Assembly: GCA_900756605.1 (NCBI GenBank)
Contig: CAAEKX010000367.1
Span: 1-10,104, forward strand
Reading direction: 5' to 3'
DNA: 10,104 nucleotides
DNA from: Coriobacteriia bacterium
Lineage (GTDB): Bacteria > Actinomycetota > Coriobacteriia > Coriobacteriales > QAMH01
The stretch's first letter is position 1; the number at the start of each line of letters is the position of its first letter. This document shows, in pieces, positions 1-8,007 of the stretch. The position numbers and the translations under genes were made by a program. The notes beneath the pieces were generated by a model. It was not told the origin of the DNA. It ran no database searches and worked only from the letters and a program-made list of their open reading frames with translations.

Positions 1-736
1 CCGTCATAATGATGGCCTCGAACTGCGGGTCGATGTTGGGGTTGATCTGACGCGGCGGCACGGGCAGGTCACTCACCTGCTTCATGGCGACCGAGACCAC
101 GTCCGCGCCATCAAAGGGCAGCTGGCCCGTCGCGGCCTCGTAAAGCACGATGCCGAGCGAGTAGAGATCGCTTGCCGGCGTGAGCTTCTTGCCCTGGGCT
201 TGCTCGGGGCTCACGTAATGCGCGGTGCCCAGAACAGACGAATCCTGCGTCATGCCGGGATGGCCGGCCTGCGCGATGCCAAAGTCCATGACCTTCACAT
301 TGCCATCGCCCTGCACCATGATGTTGGCGGACTTGATGTCACGGTGGATGATGTCGTAGCCATGGGCGACGGAGAGCGCGGAGCACACCTGCGAACCGAT
401 CTCTGCAACCTTGCGCGGATGGATGTTGCCGCGTTGCTGGATGGCGGTCTTGAGGTCCGTGCCGCGTACGTACTCCATGACGATGTAGTACGAATCGCCG
501 TCACGACCCCAATCGTAGATGTTGACGATGTAGGGGCTGCTCAGATTGGCGGCAGCCTGTGCCTCCTGCCTGAAGCGTGCGGCGAAGTTGGGATCTGACG
601 CATACTGCGGAAGCATCACCTTGACGGCGACAGTCCTGCCAAGCGTTGAATCGGTGGCTTTGTAAACCTCTGCCATGCCGCCCATACCGATTTTCTCGGT
701 AACTTGATAGCGGTTTCCCAATGTCCGATTAACCAC
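1..736 (-). CDS. pknB: PknB-type Ser/Thr protein kinase, N-terminal 245 residues (3' end outside window)
   Basis: Hanks-type kinase that should phosphorylate cell-wall and division proteins on Ser/Thr at the inner membrane face. The start is GTG at 736: AGGGAG lies 7 nt upstream, and an in-frame TGA a few codons further up leaves no other start. Visible motifs are the glycine loop GMGGMAEV (residues 17-24), lysine in VAVK (K39), αC Glu in RFRQEA (E58), catalytic loop HRDIKSAN (131-138), DFG (151-153), and GTAHYVSPEQA (170-180). The loop GMTQDSSVLGT aligns with the M. tuberculosis PknB loop around T171/T173: the first Thr is kept (T163), the second is Asp (D165). In the family a membrane helix and PASTA repeats follow; that part would lie left of base 1 and cannot be seen. 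It follows the rodA-pbpA fusion as in mycobacteria, but after a 118-nt gap with possible control signals. PknA is a less likely identity. Confidence 0.95.
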   Translation of the reverse strand, partial: MVNRTLGNRYQVTEKIGMGGMAEVYKATDSTLGRTVAVKVMLPQYASDPNFAARFRQEAQAAANLSSPYIVNIYDWGRDGDSYYIVMEYVRGTDLKTAIQQRGNIHPRKVAEIGSQVCSALSVAHGYDIIHRDIKSANIMVQGDGNVKVMDFGIAQAGHPGMTQDSSVLGTAHYVSPEQAQGKKLTPASDLYSLGIVLYEAATGQLPFDGADVVSVAMKQVSDLPVPPRQINPNIDPQFEAIIMT

Positions 737-759
737 GTTTATACTCCCTGTCGCTTGTC

Positions 760-781
760 ATGCGAATGCGCGCGTTCGCAT
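760..781. promoter_or_regulatory. 22-bp dyad in the pknB leader, possible operator or leader hairpin
   Basis: The arms ATGCGAA (760-766) and TTCGCAT (775-781) are exact inverted complements around an 8-base GC-rich core (TGCGCGCG). Only the outermost core pair breaks the symmetry. The dyad lies 23 bases upstream of the pknB GTG. A TAGAAT-like -10 candidate (792-797, minus strand) would place the start site near 785, putting the dyad just downstream of it, but I find no convincing -35. It could be a repressor site, a leader hairpin or chance. Confidence 0.4.
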
Positions 782-831
782 ACCATCAGGCATTCTACCA
801 ATCTAGTAGCTGCCGTATCTGCATAATGTCG

Positions 832-863
832 AAAAAAGCGCTTTGCCTGCATATCTAGAGCGC
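832..863 (-). terminator. Terminator-like hairpin at the end of the rodA-pbpA fusion
   Basis: On the minus strand GCGCT (863-859) can pair with AGCGC (842-838) across a 16-nt loop that holds the stop codon, followed directly by six T (837-832). The stem is only 5 bp, so termination is probably partial. It would attenuate read-through into pknB. Confidence 0.35.
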
Positions 864-3626
864 CCCCAATTCCCTCAGGGCGGCCAGGAACACCGTCGAG
901 GCCTTGGGTGCCGCAACGTCTCCGCCGCTATCGCCTTCCTCGATGACGATGGCGACGGTCACGCTACGACCGTTGGCCTGCGCCGTACCGACGAACCAGG
1001 CATCGGATTTCTCCTTGCCCGTCTCGGCCGTACCCGTCTTGCCGATGACGTTCGCGCCATCGACGCGGGCTTGCGTACCCGTGCCGCTATCCACGACGCC
1101 CGCGAGAATCTCCTGCTCGGTCTTGGCGGTCTTCTCCGAAATCGTCTGGCCCATGATCTGGGGGCGCGTCTCGAAGGTCGTCGACCCGGAGGCAGACACC
1201 ACCTTCGACACGACATAGGGGTGCAGGGCCACGCCATTGTTCGAAATCGCCGCCATGCAGACGGCCATCTCCATCACCGTAGCCTGGGGTCCTGCGGGGC
1301 TTTCGTGCTCGCCGACAGGCTGGCCATCGCCGGCCCAGGCGGTCTCCCAACGGGTCATCTCGTTGGGATCGGGCATAAGCGAGGTGGCGAGGTTGAAGTC
1401 GAGCGCCACGGTATCGCTGTTGAAGCCGAACTTCTCGGCATAGGTGACGAGGTTCTTGGCGCCGAGCTCATCGGCAATCTGCGCGAAGGCCGTATTAGCC
1501 GACAACGCAGTGGCCTCGGCGACGGTGACACGGCCGTACGCATGGTTCTTGTAATTGGTGATGGGTGCATTGCCGATGTCAAGCGAGCTCGGTGCGCTGT
1601 AGACGGTGTCGGGCGTAACCGTGCCCGTGTCCAGGGCGGCGCCGAGCGTAACGATCTTGAAGGTCGAGCCCGGTGCGTAGAGCGTCTGCGTCGCACGGTT
1701 GACGAGCGTTCCCTCCGTGCTGAGCGACGATCCGGTAAGGATACTCTCGACATTGTTGTTGTCATAGGTCGGCGTGGATGCCTCGGCAAGCACTGCACCC
1801 GTAGCGGTGTCGAGCACGACGCATGCGCCCTTCTGACCATAGAGAACGCCTTCGGCGGTACGCTGAATCTTCGAGTTGATGGTGAGCACGACATCGTTGC
1901 CCTGCGGTTTCTCACCCGCATAGGCGCGGATGGCATCGCCTATCGTCTCGAAATGCTCCTCGCCCACAAGGGTGGAGCCCATCGTGTTCTCGACGCCAGT
2001 GCTGCCAAAACGCTGCGAGGTGTAGCCGACGGCATGGGCGGCGAGCGACCCCTGCGGATAGACGCGCTCGTAGGTGCCATCCGCCTGCGGAATGGATTCG
2101 GCGAGCACGACGTTGTCGGAAGTGACGATGGCGCCACGTTGCTGCTCGGCGATGCGCTGCAGCGTATGGTTGTTGCCGCTACGGTTCTGCAAGTCATCGG
2201 CTTGCACGACCTGCACGTAGGTGAGATTGGCGATAAGGGCGGCAAAGAGCAGCGCGAAGACGGTGATGAGCCTGGTAAGGCGCTTGCCCAGGGCCGAGCG
2301 GCCCAGAACGCCCGTCTCGCCCGGCGTCTTGATCGTGGTAGTGCTCGTCATCTCGGTCTGCAGACCGGTTCCCTCATTGCCAGCGCAGAGCAGCAGGCCG
2401 ACGATGATGAAGCTCGAGAGCAGCGACGAGCCGCCTTGGCTCATGAAGGGAAGCGTCAGGCCCGTAAGCGGAATAAAGCCCGTGACGCCACCGATGATGA
2501 TGAAGGCCTGCAAGCAGATGGACGTGGTGAGGCCGACAGCCGTGAAGGCCGCCATGTCGGATTTGGCGCGTGCTGCGGTGAGAAATCCGCGCACGGCAAA
2601 GAGCATGAACAAGAAGATGACGCCCGATGCGCCGAGCAGGCCCATCTCCTCGGCAATGGCCGAGAAAATGAAGTCGCTCTCCACCTCGGGGATGAAAGTG
2701 GGCATGCCCCGGCCGATGCCGCAACCGAACAGGCCACCATCGGCAAGCGAGTACAGCGACTGCACGAGCTGATAGCCCGAGCCGCCTGGATCGGCAAAGG
2801 GGTTGAGCCAGATTGCGATGCGCGTCTGCACGTGCGGAAAGAGCGTGTAGAGGCCCACGCCGCCGATGACGACGAGCACGATGCCGATGAGCACGTAGGA
2901 GAGTCTGCCGGTGCAGACATAGACCATCACGAGGAAGATGCCGAAGAACAGCAGGGCGCTTCCCAAGTCGCGCTCGAGGATGACGATGAGCATGGCGATG
3001 ATCCACATCGCAAGCAACGGTATGAGCGCGCGGAAGTCAGGATACTTGAGGCCGGAGCGGCTACGGCGCATGACGCTCAACAGCTCGCGGTTGTCGGCGA
3101 GATAGGCGGCGAGAAACAGGACGACGAAAATCTTGGCGATTTCGCCTGGCTGGAACGAAAGCCCGAAAATCGACAGCCAGATGCGCGAGCCGTTGTATTC
3201 CGCTCCGATAAACGGAACGACCGGCAACAGCAGCAATATGAGGCCGAAGAGCAAGCAGGTGTACTTGTAACGCCCCAATCGCTCGACGCTGGGTACGAGA
3301 ATGATGGTCGCGACCATGAGCGCGATGCCGGCAAAGAGCCAGATGATTTGACGTCCGGCGCTATCGGGCGCGAGACGCAGCACGAAGCATATGCCTATGC
3401 CGCACAGCAAAAACGCGATGGGCAGGATTGCCGGGTCTGCGTTGGGCGCAAATCGGCGCAGCGCCAGATGCGCGACGAAGAAACTCACGACCAGCGCGAT
3501 GGGCACGGCAAAGGAGTTGAACGTCAACGGCGTGTTCGCGTTGACGAGCAACATGAGGAATAGCAGCAACAATACGGGTGTTGCTGCTATGAGAAGCCAT
3601 AGCTCTGTCGTCCGGCGTGAACGCAC
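855..3626 (-). CDS. RodA-type SEDS glycosyltransferase fused to PbpA-type transpeptidase (923 aa)
   Basis: A bifunctional peptidoglycan synthase: the N-terminal half should polymerise lipid II and the C-terminal half cross-link stem peptides outside the membrane. Residues 10-415 are a polytopic SEDS domain with SRIWLSIFG (147-155), FQPGEIAK (158-165), ERDLGSALL (218-226), the catalytic-loop Asp in IPEVESDFIF (D318), and PLTGLTLPFMSQGGSS (386-401). A hydrophilic linker (416-449) leads to one helix (451-468) and a class B PBP. Its motifs are STFK (Ser654 nucleophile, Lys657), SAN (709-711) and KTGT (863-866). The PBP start (TYVQVVQADDLQNRSGN) and the RGAI segment (498-501) resemble mycobacterial PbpA. 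RodA and PbpA are separate adjacent genes in Mycobacterium; here they share one frame. Start is GTG at 3626, with GAAGGG 6-7 nt upstream and 2 nt after the pstP stop. Internal Met426 has only a weak GAG in front, so separate PBP initiation looks unlikely. A FtsW/FtsI pair is less likely given the operon. Confidence 0.95.
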   Translation of the reverse strand: MRSRRTTELWLLIAATPVLLLLFLMLLVNANTPLTFNSFAVPIALVVSFFVAHLALRRFAPNADPAILPIAFLLCGIGICFVLRLAPDSAGRQIIWLFAGIALMVATIILVPSVERLGRYKYTCLLFGLILLLLPVVPFIGAEYNGSRIWLSIFGLSFQPGEIAKIFVVLFLAAYLADNRELLSVMRRSRSGLKYPDFRALIPLLAMWIIAMLIVILERDLGSALLFFGIFLVMVYVCTGRLSYVLIGIVLVVIGGVGLYTLFPHVQTRIAIWLNPFADPGGSGYQLVQSLYSLADGGLFGCGIGRGMPTFIPEVESDFIFSAIAEEMGLLGASGVIFLFMLFAVRGFLTAARAKSDMAAFTAVGLTTSICLQAFIIIGGVTGFIPLTGLTLPFMSQGGSSLLSSFIIVGLLLCAGNEGTGLQTEMTSTTTIKTPGETGVLGRSALGKRLTRLITVFALLFAALIANLTYVQVVQADDLQNRSGNNHTLQRIAEQQRGAIVTSDNVVLAESIPQADGTYERVYPQGSLAAHAVGYTSQRFGSTGVENTMGSTLVGEEHFETIGDAIRAYAGEKPQGNDVVLTINSKIQRTAEGVLYGQKGACVVLDTATGAVLAEASTPTYDNNNVESILTGSSLSTEGTLVNRATQTLYAPGSTFKIVTLGAALDTGTVTPDTVYSAPSSLDIGNAPITNYKNHAYGRVTVAEATALSANTAFAQIADELGAKNLVTYAEKFGFNSDTVALDFNLATSLMPDPNEMTRWETAWAGDGQPVGEHESPAGPQATVMEMAVCMAAISNNGVALHPYVVSKVVSASGSTTFETRPQIMGQTISEKTAKTEQEILAGVVDSGTGTQARVDGANVIGKTGTAETGKEKSDAWFVGTAQANGRSVTVAIVIEEGDSGGDVAAPKASTVFLAALRELGAL

Positions 3627-3628
3627 GA

Positions 3629-4882
3629 TTAGCCCTTCGTGGTCTGCAGACGGAACTCGGAGATCTTCTCGTTTGCCTCGTCAAGCGAGTTGACGGAAAT
3701 GCCGTTCTTCAGATTGCTCTGCACCATGGGCGTGAGCTTGGACACGTCGATATCAGGAGCCTGAGACTCGAGCCAGGACACCGAGATGCCGGCGAACTCG
3801 CCGGGAAGGCCGCGATAGACGTTCACGACGCCGTTTTCGGCGATGATGAAGTAGGAGTTCTGCGCGAAGGCGTAGAATCCGAAGCCCGCGGCAGCGAGAA
3901 TGAGGATGAAGGCAAGAGCCCAGACGAACGGTGCCATCCTGCCCCTGTGCTTGGGTTTATGGTGCTTGCCACCCTTGCCGCTTTTCTTGGGCTTGCTCTT
4001 GGATGCGTGTGCCGCCTGCGTGGGCGCAGCTTCAACGGGTGCGGCCGCAGCGGCAGGGGCGGCGGGCTCCTCCTCATCGGCCCTTGCATCTTCGGGAAGG
4101 CCAACGACGCGCTCCTCGACGATGTCATCCTCGTCCTTCTCGCTCGGAGGATCACCGAGGGGATCGATGACGATGACGGTGACGTTGTCGAGACCGCCGG
4201 CGATAATCGCCTCCTCGACCAGCGCATCGCAGGCGTGGGCGGGAGCGGGATTATCGAGCAGGATTTCCTCGATGTCCTCATCGGAGATCATGGAGCATAG
4301 GCCATCGGAGCACAGGAGCAGTCGATCGCCCTCCTCGACGTGCAGGGTGTAGAGGTCGGGCTGCATGTGCGGATCGCTGCCGAGAGCACGCGTGATGACC
4401 GAGCGCTGCGGATGGAAACGCGCCTCGGCCTCCGTCAGACGACCCTGCTCGATGAGGTCCGCCACGAGAGAGTGGTCGCGCGTGATGCGCTGGAGCTGGC
4501 CATCGTGCAGCAGGTACGCGCGCGAGTCGCCCACCTGCGCGATGGTTGCCTCGTCCTCGAAGACGAAGGCGGCGGTGAGTGTCGTGCCCATGCCCGGTTT
4601 ACCCGTGCCGTCCTGGGCGCCGCGCAAGACGGCCTCGTTGGCCTTGATGACGGCCGCAGCAAGCGCTTCGGGGCTCGTGCTCTTGGGCGCATGGGCCTCC
4701 ATGGTGGTGACGGCAATGTTGCTCGCGACCTCGCCGGCCTCATGGCCGCCCATGCCGTCAGCGACGACGAAGAGCGGGGTCTTAACCAGGTAGCTGTCCT
4801 CGTTGTGTTCGCGCACGCTGCCGACATCCGAGCGAGCAGCATACGAACGCGGCATGGTGGGCTTGGTGAAGTTGAAACTCAT
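3629..4882 (-). CDS. pstP: PstP-type PP2C Ser/Thr phosphatase, membrane anchored (417 aa)
   Basis: Metal-dependent PPM phosphatase expected to remove Ser/Thr phosphates set by the neighbouring kinases. The catalytic domain spans about 13-240: RSDVGSVREHNED (17-29, with R24), DGMGGH (42-47), GMGTT (97-101), GDSR (118-121), DHS (136-138), CSDGL (191-195) and GLDN (230-233, with metal-binding D232). An acidic then Ala/Pro-rich stretch (245-292) and a Lys/His-rich basic stretch (294-316) link it to one membrane helix (318-340). The outside tail (341-417) contains NGVVNVYRGLPGE, like the PstP ectodomain, but it is short at about 77 residues. The ATG at 4882 overlaps the fhaB stop as ATGA, and the gene ends 2 nt before the rodA-pbpA start, so coupling with both neighbours is likely. 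All metal-binding residues I can recognise are intact, so it should be active. Confidence 0.96.
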   Translation of the reverse strand: MSFNFTKPTMPRSYAARSDVGSVREHNEDSYLVKTPLFVVADGMGGHEAGEVASNIAVTTMEAHAPKSTSPEALAAAVIKANEAVLRGAQDGTGKPGMGTTLTAAFVFEDEATIAQVGDSRAYLLHDGQLQRITRDHSLVADLIEQGRLTEAEARFHPQRSVITRALGSDPHMQPDLYTLHVEEGDRLLLCSDGLCSMISDEDIEEILLDNPAPAHACDALVEEAIIAGGLDNVTVIVIDPLGDPPSEKDEDDIVEERVVGLPEDARADEEEPAAPAAAAAPVEAAPTQAAHASKSKPKKSGKGGKHHKPKHRGRMAPFVWALAFILILAAAGFGFYAFAQNSYFIIAENGVVNVYRGLPGEFAGISVSWLESQAPDIDVSKLTPMVQSNLKNGISVNSLDEANEKISEFRLQTTKG

Positions 4883-5292
4883 TGACGGCCAATCTTTATG
4901 TCGACGTTTCCGATGGTAACGATATCGCCCTCAGAGCAGGCGACAGGCTTGGTGACGGGATGCCCGTTGAGCAGGGTGCCGTTGGTGGAGTTGAGGTCCT
5001 CGACCGAAAGGCTCTTGCCCGAAAGCGAGAAGCGCGCATGGCGTGCCGAGACGTAATCGGTGGGGATGACGATATCGGCGCCCGGAGCGCGGCCGATGAC
5101 GATGGGGCCGGCGATGGTCAAGCGAACGCCCTTGAGCGTGCGCGGGCCTTTCTCGACGTTGAGCGTCCAGGACTTTTCCTTCTTGTTCTGACCGCGCACG
5201 AGGCCGACGCCCGTCTTCACGACGAAGAACAGGAAGAGATAGAGCAGGGCGACGAGCAGCAGGCGGCCAGCCAGAAGAAGAAGATCGACCAT
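4879..5292 (-). CDS. fhaB: FhaB/FipA-type FHA-domain membrane protein (137 aa)
   Basis: Small phosphothreonine-binding adaptor. An N-terminal hydrophobic helix (2-26) anchors it, and a basic linker (33-41) leads to a C-terminal FHA domain (about 57-137). FHA motifs are IGR (66-68), SARH (82-85), NSTNGT (101-106) and NG (109-110), so the phosphopeptide-binding Arg, Ser and Asn are present. The open frame reaches upstream to 5385, but that part lies inside fhaA and reads as shadow. I therefore chose the ATG at 5292, right before the membrane helix; AGGAGG lies 12 nt upstream, a long spacing. It begins 7 nt after fhaA and overlaps pstP by 4 nt. In mycobacteria FhaB links PstP/kinase signalling to division (FipA); the same role here is inferred from gene order. 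Confidence 0.93.
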   Translation of the reverse strand: MVDLLLLAGRLLLVALLYLFLFFVVKTGVGLVRGQNKKEKSWTLNVEKGPRTLKGVRLTIAGPIVIGRAPGADIVIPTDYVSARHARFSLSGKSLSVEDLNSTNGTLLNGHPVTKPVACSEGDIVTIGNVDIKIGRQ

Positions 5293-5299
5293 GCCGTGC

Positions 5300-6295
5300 T
5301 TAGCCCTCCTGGAACTCGAGCTGGGTGGTACCGAGGTCGATGATGTCGCCGTCGTAAATGCGCGACTGCGTCGTGGCAATGCCATTGACGATCATGCCGT
5401 TGGTTGACCCGGTGTCACGGATGAGCCAGCCGGAATCGTTATGCAGGACCTCGGCATGATGACGCGAAACGCTCGGGTCGCCAATGATGACGTCGCAGTT
5501 GGTATCGCGACCGACGACGGTGCGATCATCACGTAGCTGGTACACGCGCTGCGTCTTGAGGTTGTAGAGAACGGCCTGGGGCTGTTGCGGCATGGGCTCG
5601 TTGAGGATGACGGTGCGTTGGTCGGCAGGCGCAGCGTCACTGACGGCATCATCCGCCGCATTGTCGACGACATCGTTCGCGAACGCGTCAGAACCAGGGA
5701 TCGAGGTACCCGAAGGCATGGGCGCGGGCGCGTCGAAAAGCGGCTCGTCAAAGTCGCTCGCAAAGGGCTCCCCTGCGAAACCGTCGTCAGCCTGGAAATC
5801 AGCCCCCTGCGGCTGCTGGTTCCTCGAATGCGAATGGGAACGATCGAAATCGAAGTTATCGAGGTTGTCGTAATCCGGCTCGATGCCGTAGCGCACCATC
5901 TCCTCGTGACGGAGCTCGGCGATGATTGCCGGGCTGACGCTCTCGGCGATGATGTCGAACTTGCCACGACGCAGGCCATCGTCGACGATGAAGCGCGCAA
6001 GAGGTGGGCAATCGAAGACAAGGCCGCGCTGGGCGCCCTGGCCGGTGAGATAGGTCTCGATCTCTCCTGCAAGCGAGGGATAGTAGCCGCTCATTGCGGC
6101 ATCGTCCTCAGGCGATACGAGGATGTTGTAGAGCGTGGGCGCATACTCGTGCCCGACGCCGATCATCTTCTCGTGCTCCATCTCCTTGCAGGCACGTTTG
6201 GCGAGCTTGACGGGTTCGATGCCACCGCGACCACGACCGCCGGATCCTTCGATGACGTCTTCGGCCTTGTTCTCGAACCTCGAAAAAATGCCCAT
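5300..6295 (-). CDS. fhaA: FhaA-type protein: DUF3662 domain plus C-terminal FHA domain (331 aa)
   Basis: Cytoplasmic scaffold of the wall-signalling system. Residues 1-135 fit the FhaA N-terminal DUF3662 domain (MGIFSRFENKAEDVIEG start, EPVKLAKRACKEM at 27-39, YAPTLYNILVSPED at 51-64). An acidic, Gln/Asp/Pro-rich low-complexity linker (140-225) follows, then an FHA domain (about 240-331) with VGR (261-263), SVSRHH (275-280), TGSTNG (295-300) and NG (304-305). At 331 residues it is shorter than M. tuberculosis FhaA (about 527), the difference lying in the linker. In mycobacteria FhaA binds phosphorylated MviN and responds to PknB; the same here is inference. The ATG at 6295 follows the kinase TAG by 2 nt, with AAAGGAGA overlapping the kinase end, which indicates coupling. 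Confidence 0.95.
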   Translation of the reverse strand: MGIFSRFENKAEDVIEGSGGRGRGGIEPVKLAKRACKEMEHEKMIGVGHEYAPTLYNILVSPEDDAAMSGYYPSLAGEIETYLTGQGAQRGLVFDCPPLARFIVDDGLRRGKFDIIAESVSPAIIAELRHEEMVRYGIEPDYDNLDNFDFDRSHSHSRNQQPQGADFQADDGFAGEPFASDFDEPLFDAPAPMPSGTSIPGSDAFANDVVDNAADDAVSDAAPADQRTVILNEPMPQQPQAVLYNLKTQRVYQLRDDRTVVGRDTNCDVIIGDPSVSRHHAEVLHNDSGWLIRDTGSTNGMIVNGIATTQSRIYDGDIIDLGTTQLEFQEG

Positions 6296-6297
6296 TG

Positions 6298-7959
6298 CTA
6301 TTCTCCTTTATGACGTACCGACGACCCAAGGACGCCGACGACACACATTGCAACGCACGCAAGAACCGTCGTGATGGCCCACGTGCCGCTCGGACCGGCG
6401 GGGAAACCGGTCAAGATAGTCAATCCAATACCCTGCGCGATAAGCAGAATAAGCGCCGCGCAGATTGCACCAAGTATCGACAGTATACGTGTCTCGCGCA
6501 CGCATAGCACCGACATAAGCACAGTCGCGATAATCCAACCACATATCATAATCCAGGTCGGTATGCTCGTGATGCTGCCAAACAATAATTCTGGCCCCGT
6601 ATTCTTGCCTACGGTGAGCATGAGAACGACCTGGATGATGGCAGCGCCGAGCGCACGCCTTGGCGGCAGGCAATAACCAGCGATCATGGGCGCGAGCGGC
6701 GCAAAACCGACGAGGCCGAGGGGCGAGATGACAAGCGCGCAATTGGTGTCGGCAACGCCCTCCCTGCCGAAAAACACGACCCAGGCGATGGCCGCCGCAA
6801 TGGCAACCACGCCGAGCACCGGCATGGGCACGGGGCAGAGGAAAAGCGAGACACCGTTGATGAGCATCGCGAGCAGGGCGCCGAAGGGAGGCTTGACCGC
6901 TGCGGCGACTGCCGGCAGCAGTGCGATGAGCATGGCGATGTTGGTGTCTATCATCGTGATGTTGAAAAATGCCGAGGTGCTGATCCACCAGCAAAGCGCT
7001 GCGGCGATGACGCGTCCGAGGATGAAGCTCAGGTTGGGCGAGACGCGATCGAGGATGCCGCGCTTCTTGGGCGCGTAGCTCTGCTCCTCGACAACCTCGT
7101 CGTCCACTTGAACGATCTCGCGCAGGCGACGACTGCCCTGCGCGGCATTTCCCAGATAGGGCATGAGCGCGGTGAGGAAATCCGCGATGCTGTCGTAACG
7201 GTCTTCCGGATCGGGCGAGAGCGCCGTGAACAGCACGCTGTCGATGCCCGGGTCGAGGTCAAGGCGCACCGAAGACGGTGGGGTGACATCGAACTTCTGG
7301 ATGAGCTTGGCACTGGCATCGAGACTGTTCGCCGCAAAGGGGCGCTTGCCCGTGAGAATCTCGTACACGACGGCCGCCAAGGCAAACTCGTCGGTGCGTT
7401 CATCGAGCATGTGGCCATTCATCTGCTCGGGCGGCATGTAGCCGATGGTGCCACCGCTTGCCTTGCGGAAGCCCTGCGCATCGGCGAGCTCGGACACACC
7501 GAAATCACTCACCTTGCAGGCGCCATTGCGGTTCACGAGAATGTTGTCGGGCTTGATGTCGAGATGCAGTACCTGGTTCTCGTGCGCGAACTCGACTGCA
7601 TCGCCGACGGCGAGGATGATGGCCGCCGCGATGTCGAGGTCGAAGCTGCCCGCCGGGGTGTCGTGAATGATCTGTGCCAGGGAGGGGCCATCGATGGCTT
7701 CCATGATGAGGAACGCCTCATCATCGACCCTATCGAAGTCGTACACGCTTACGATGGAGGGGCGGCTGAGCATCGCACCTGTGCGGGCCTCGGAAAGACC
7801 GGTGACGACACCGTTTGCCTGCGCGTTCGAGATGGGCATGCGTTTGATGGCGACACGACGCTGTATGCGCGTGTCCCAGCAGATTTCGACCCTGCCGCTG
7901 CCACCTTCGCCTTTAACTTCTATGGGTCGATAGCGATCCAGAATCAACGGACCTTGCAT
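6298..7959 (-). CDS. Ser/Thr protein kinase with C-terminal polytopic membrane domain (553 aa)
   Basis: First gene of the operon. The kinase domain (about 10-265) shows GEGGSGRV (17-24), VAIKR with K39, αC Glu E57 (LSEART), catalytic loop HLDIKPDN (132-139), DFG (152-154), and MPPEQM (175-180) in place of APE. The HRD Arg is Leu (CTC codon), making it a non-RD kinase; the activation segment is short and offers only S168 and T171. The catalytic Lys, both Asp and Asn139 are intact, so activity is plausible. After a charged juxtamembrane stretch (275-303) come about eight or nine hydrophobic segments (310-547) with short loops and no PASTA repeats. I recognise no family for this membrane part. 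The ATG at 7959 has GGAGAGAGG just upstream. It lies 2 nt from fhaA, with a TATAAT promoter in front. Its likely targets are in the operon, but its signal is unknown. Confidence 0.93.
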   Translation of the reverse strand: MQGPLILDRYRPIEVKGEGGSGRVEICWDTRIQRRVAIKRMPISNAQANGVVTGLSEARTGAMLSRPSIVSVYDFDRVDDEAFLIMEAIDGPSLAQIIHDTPAGSFDLDIAAAIILAVGDAVEFAHENQVLHLDIKPDNILVNRNGACKVSDFGVSELADAQGFRKASGGTIGYMPPEQMNGHMLDERTDEFALAAVVYEILTGKRPFAANSLDASAKLIQKFDVTPPSSVRLDLDPGIDSVLFTALSPDPEDRYDSIADFLTALMPYLGNAAQGSRRLREIVQVDDEVVEEQSYAPKKRGILDRVSPNLSFILGRVIAAALCWWISTSAFFNITMIDTNIAMLIALLPAVAAAVKPPFGALLAMLINGVSLFLCPVPMPVLGVVAIAAAIAWVVFFGREGVADTNCALVISPLGLVGFAPLAPMIAGYCLPPRRALGAAIIQVVLMLTVGKNTGPELLFGSITSIPTWIMICGWIIATVLMSVLCVRETRILSILGAICAALILLIAQGIGLTILTGFPAGPSGTWAITTVLACVAMCVVGVLGSSVRHKGE

Positions 7960-8007
7960 CTTGCCTCTCTCCTCGATTTCTGTTCATTTTGACAGATGCA
8001 GTAGCAC

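Noticed and set aside
843..3563. A 906-codon open frame on the plus strand, opposite the rodA-pbpA fusion
   Set aside because: It is fully antisense to a gene with unmistakable SEDS and PBP motifs. Its product is a string of His, Arg, Asp, Glu and Gly without domains, typical of the complementary strand of GC-rich coding DNA.
3617..4300. A 227-codon plus-strand frame opposite pstP
   Set aside because: Antisense shadow of the phosphatase; no ribosome-binding site and no recognisable fold.
5293..5385. N-terminal extension of fhaB upstream of 5292
   Set aside because: These 31 codons lie inside fhaA, read as Ser/Arg-rich shadow sequence, and would bury the membrane anchor; AGGAGG in front of 5292 supports the shorter form.
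5585..6313. A 242-codon plus-strand frame opposite fhaA
   Set aside because: Antisense shadow of DUF3662/FHA coding sequence, with biased residue use and no start signals.
7108..7992. A 294-codon plus-strand frame opposite the membrane kinase
   Set aside because: Antisense shadow; the minus strand carries a complete kinase catalytic core in the same bases.
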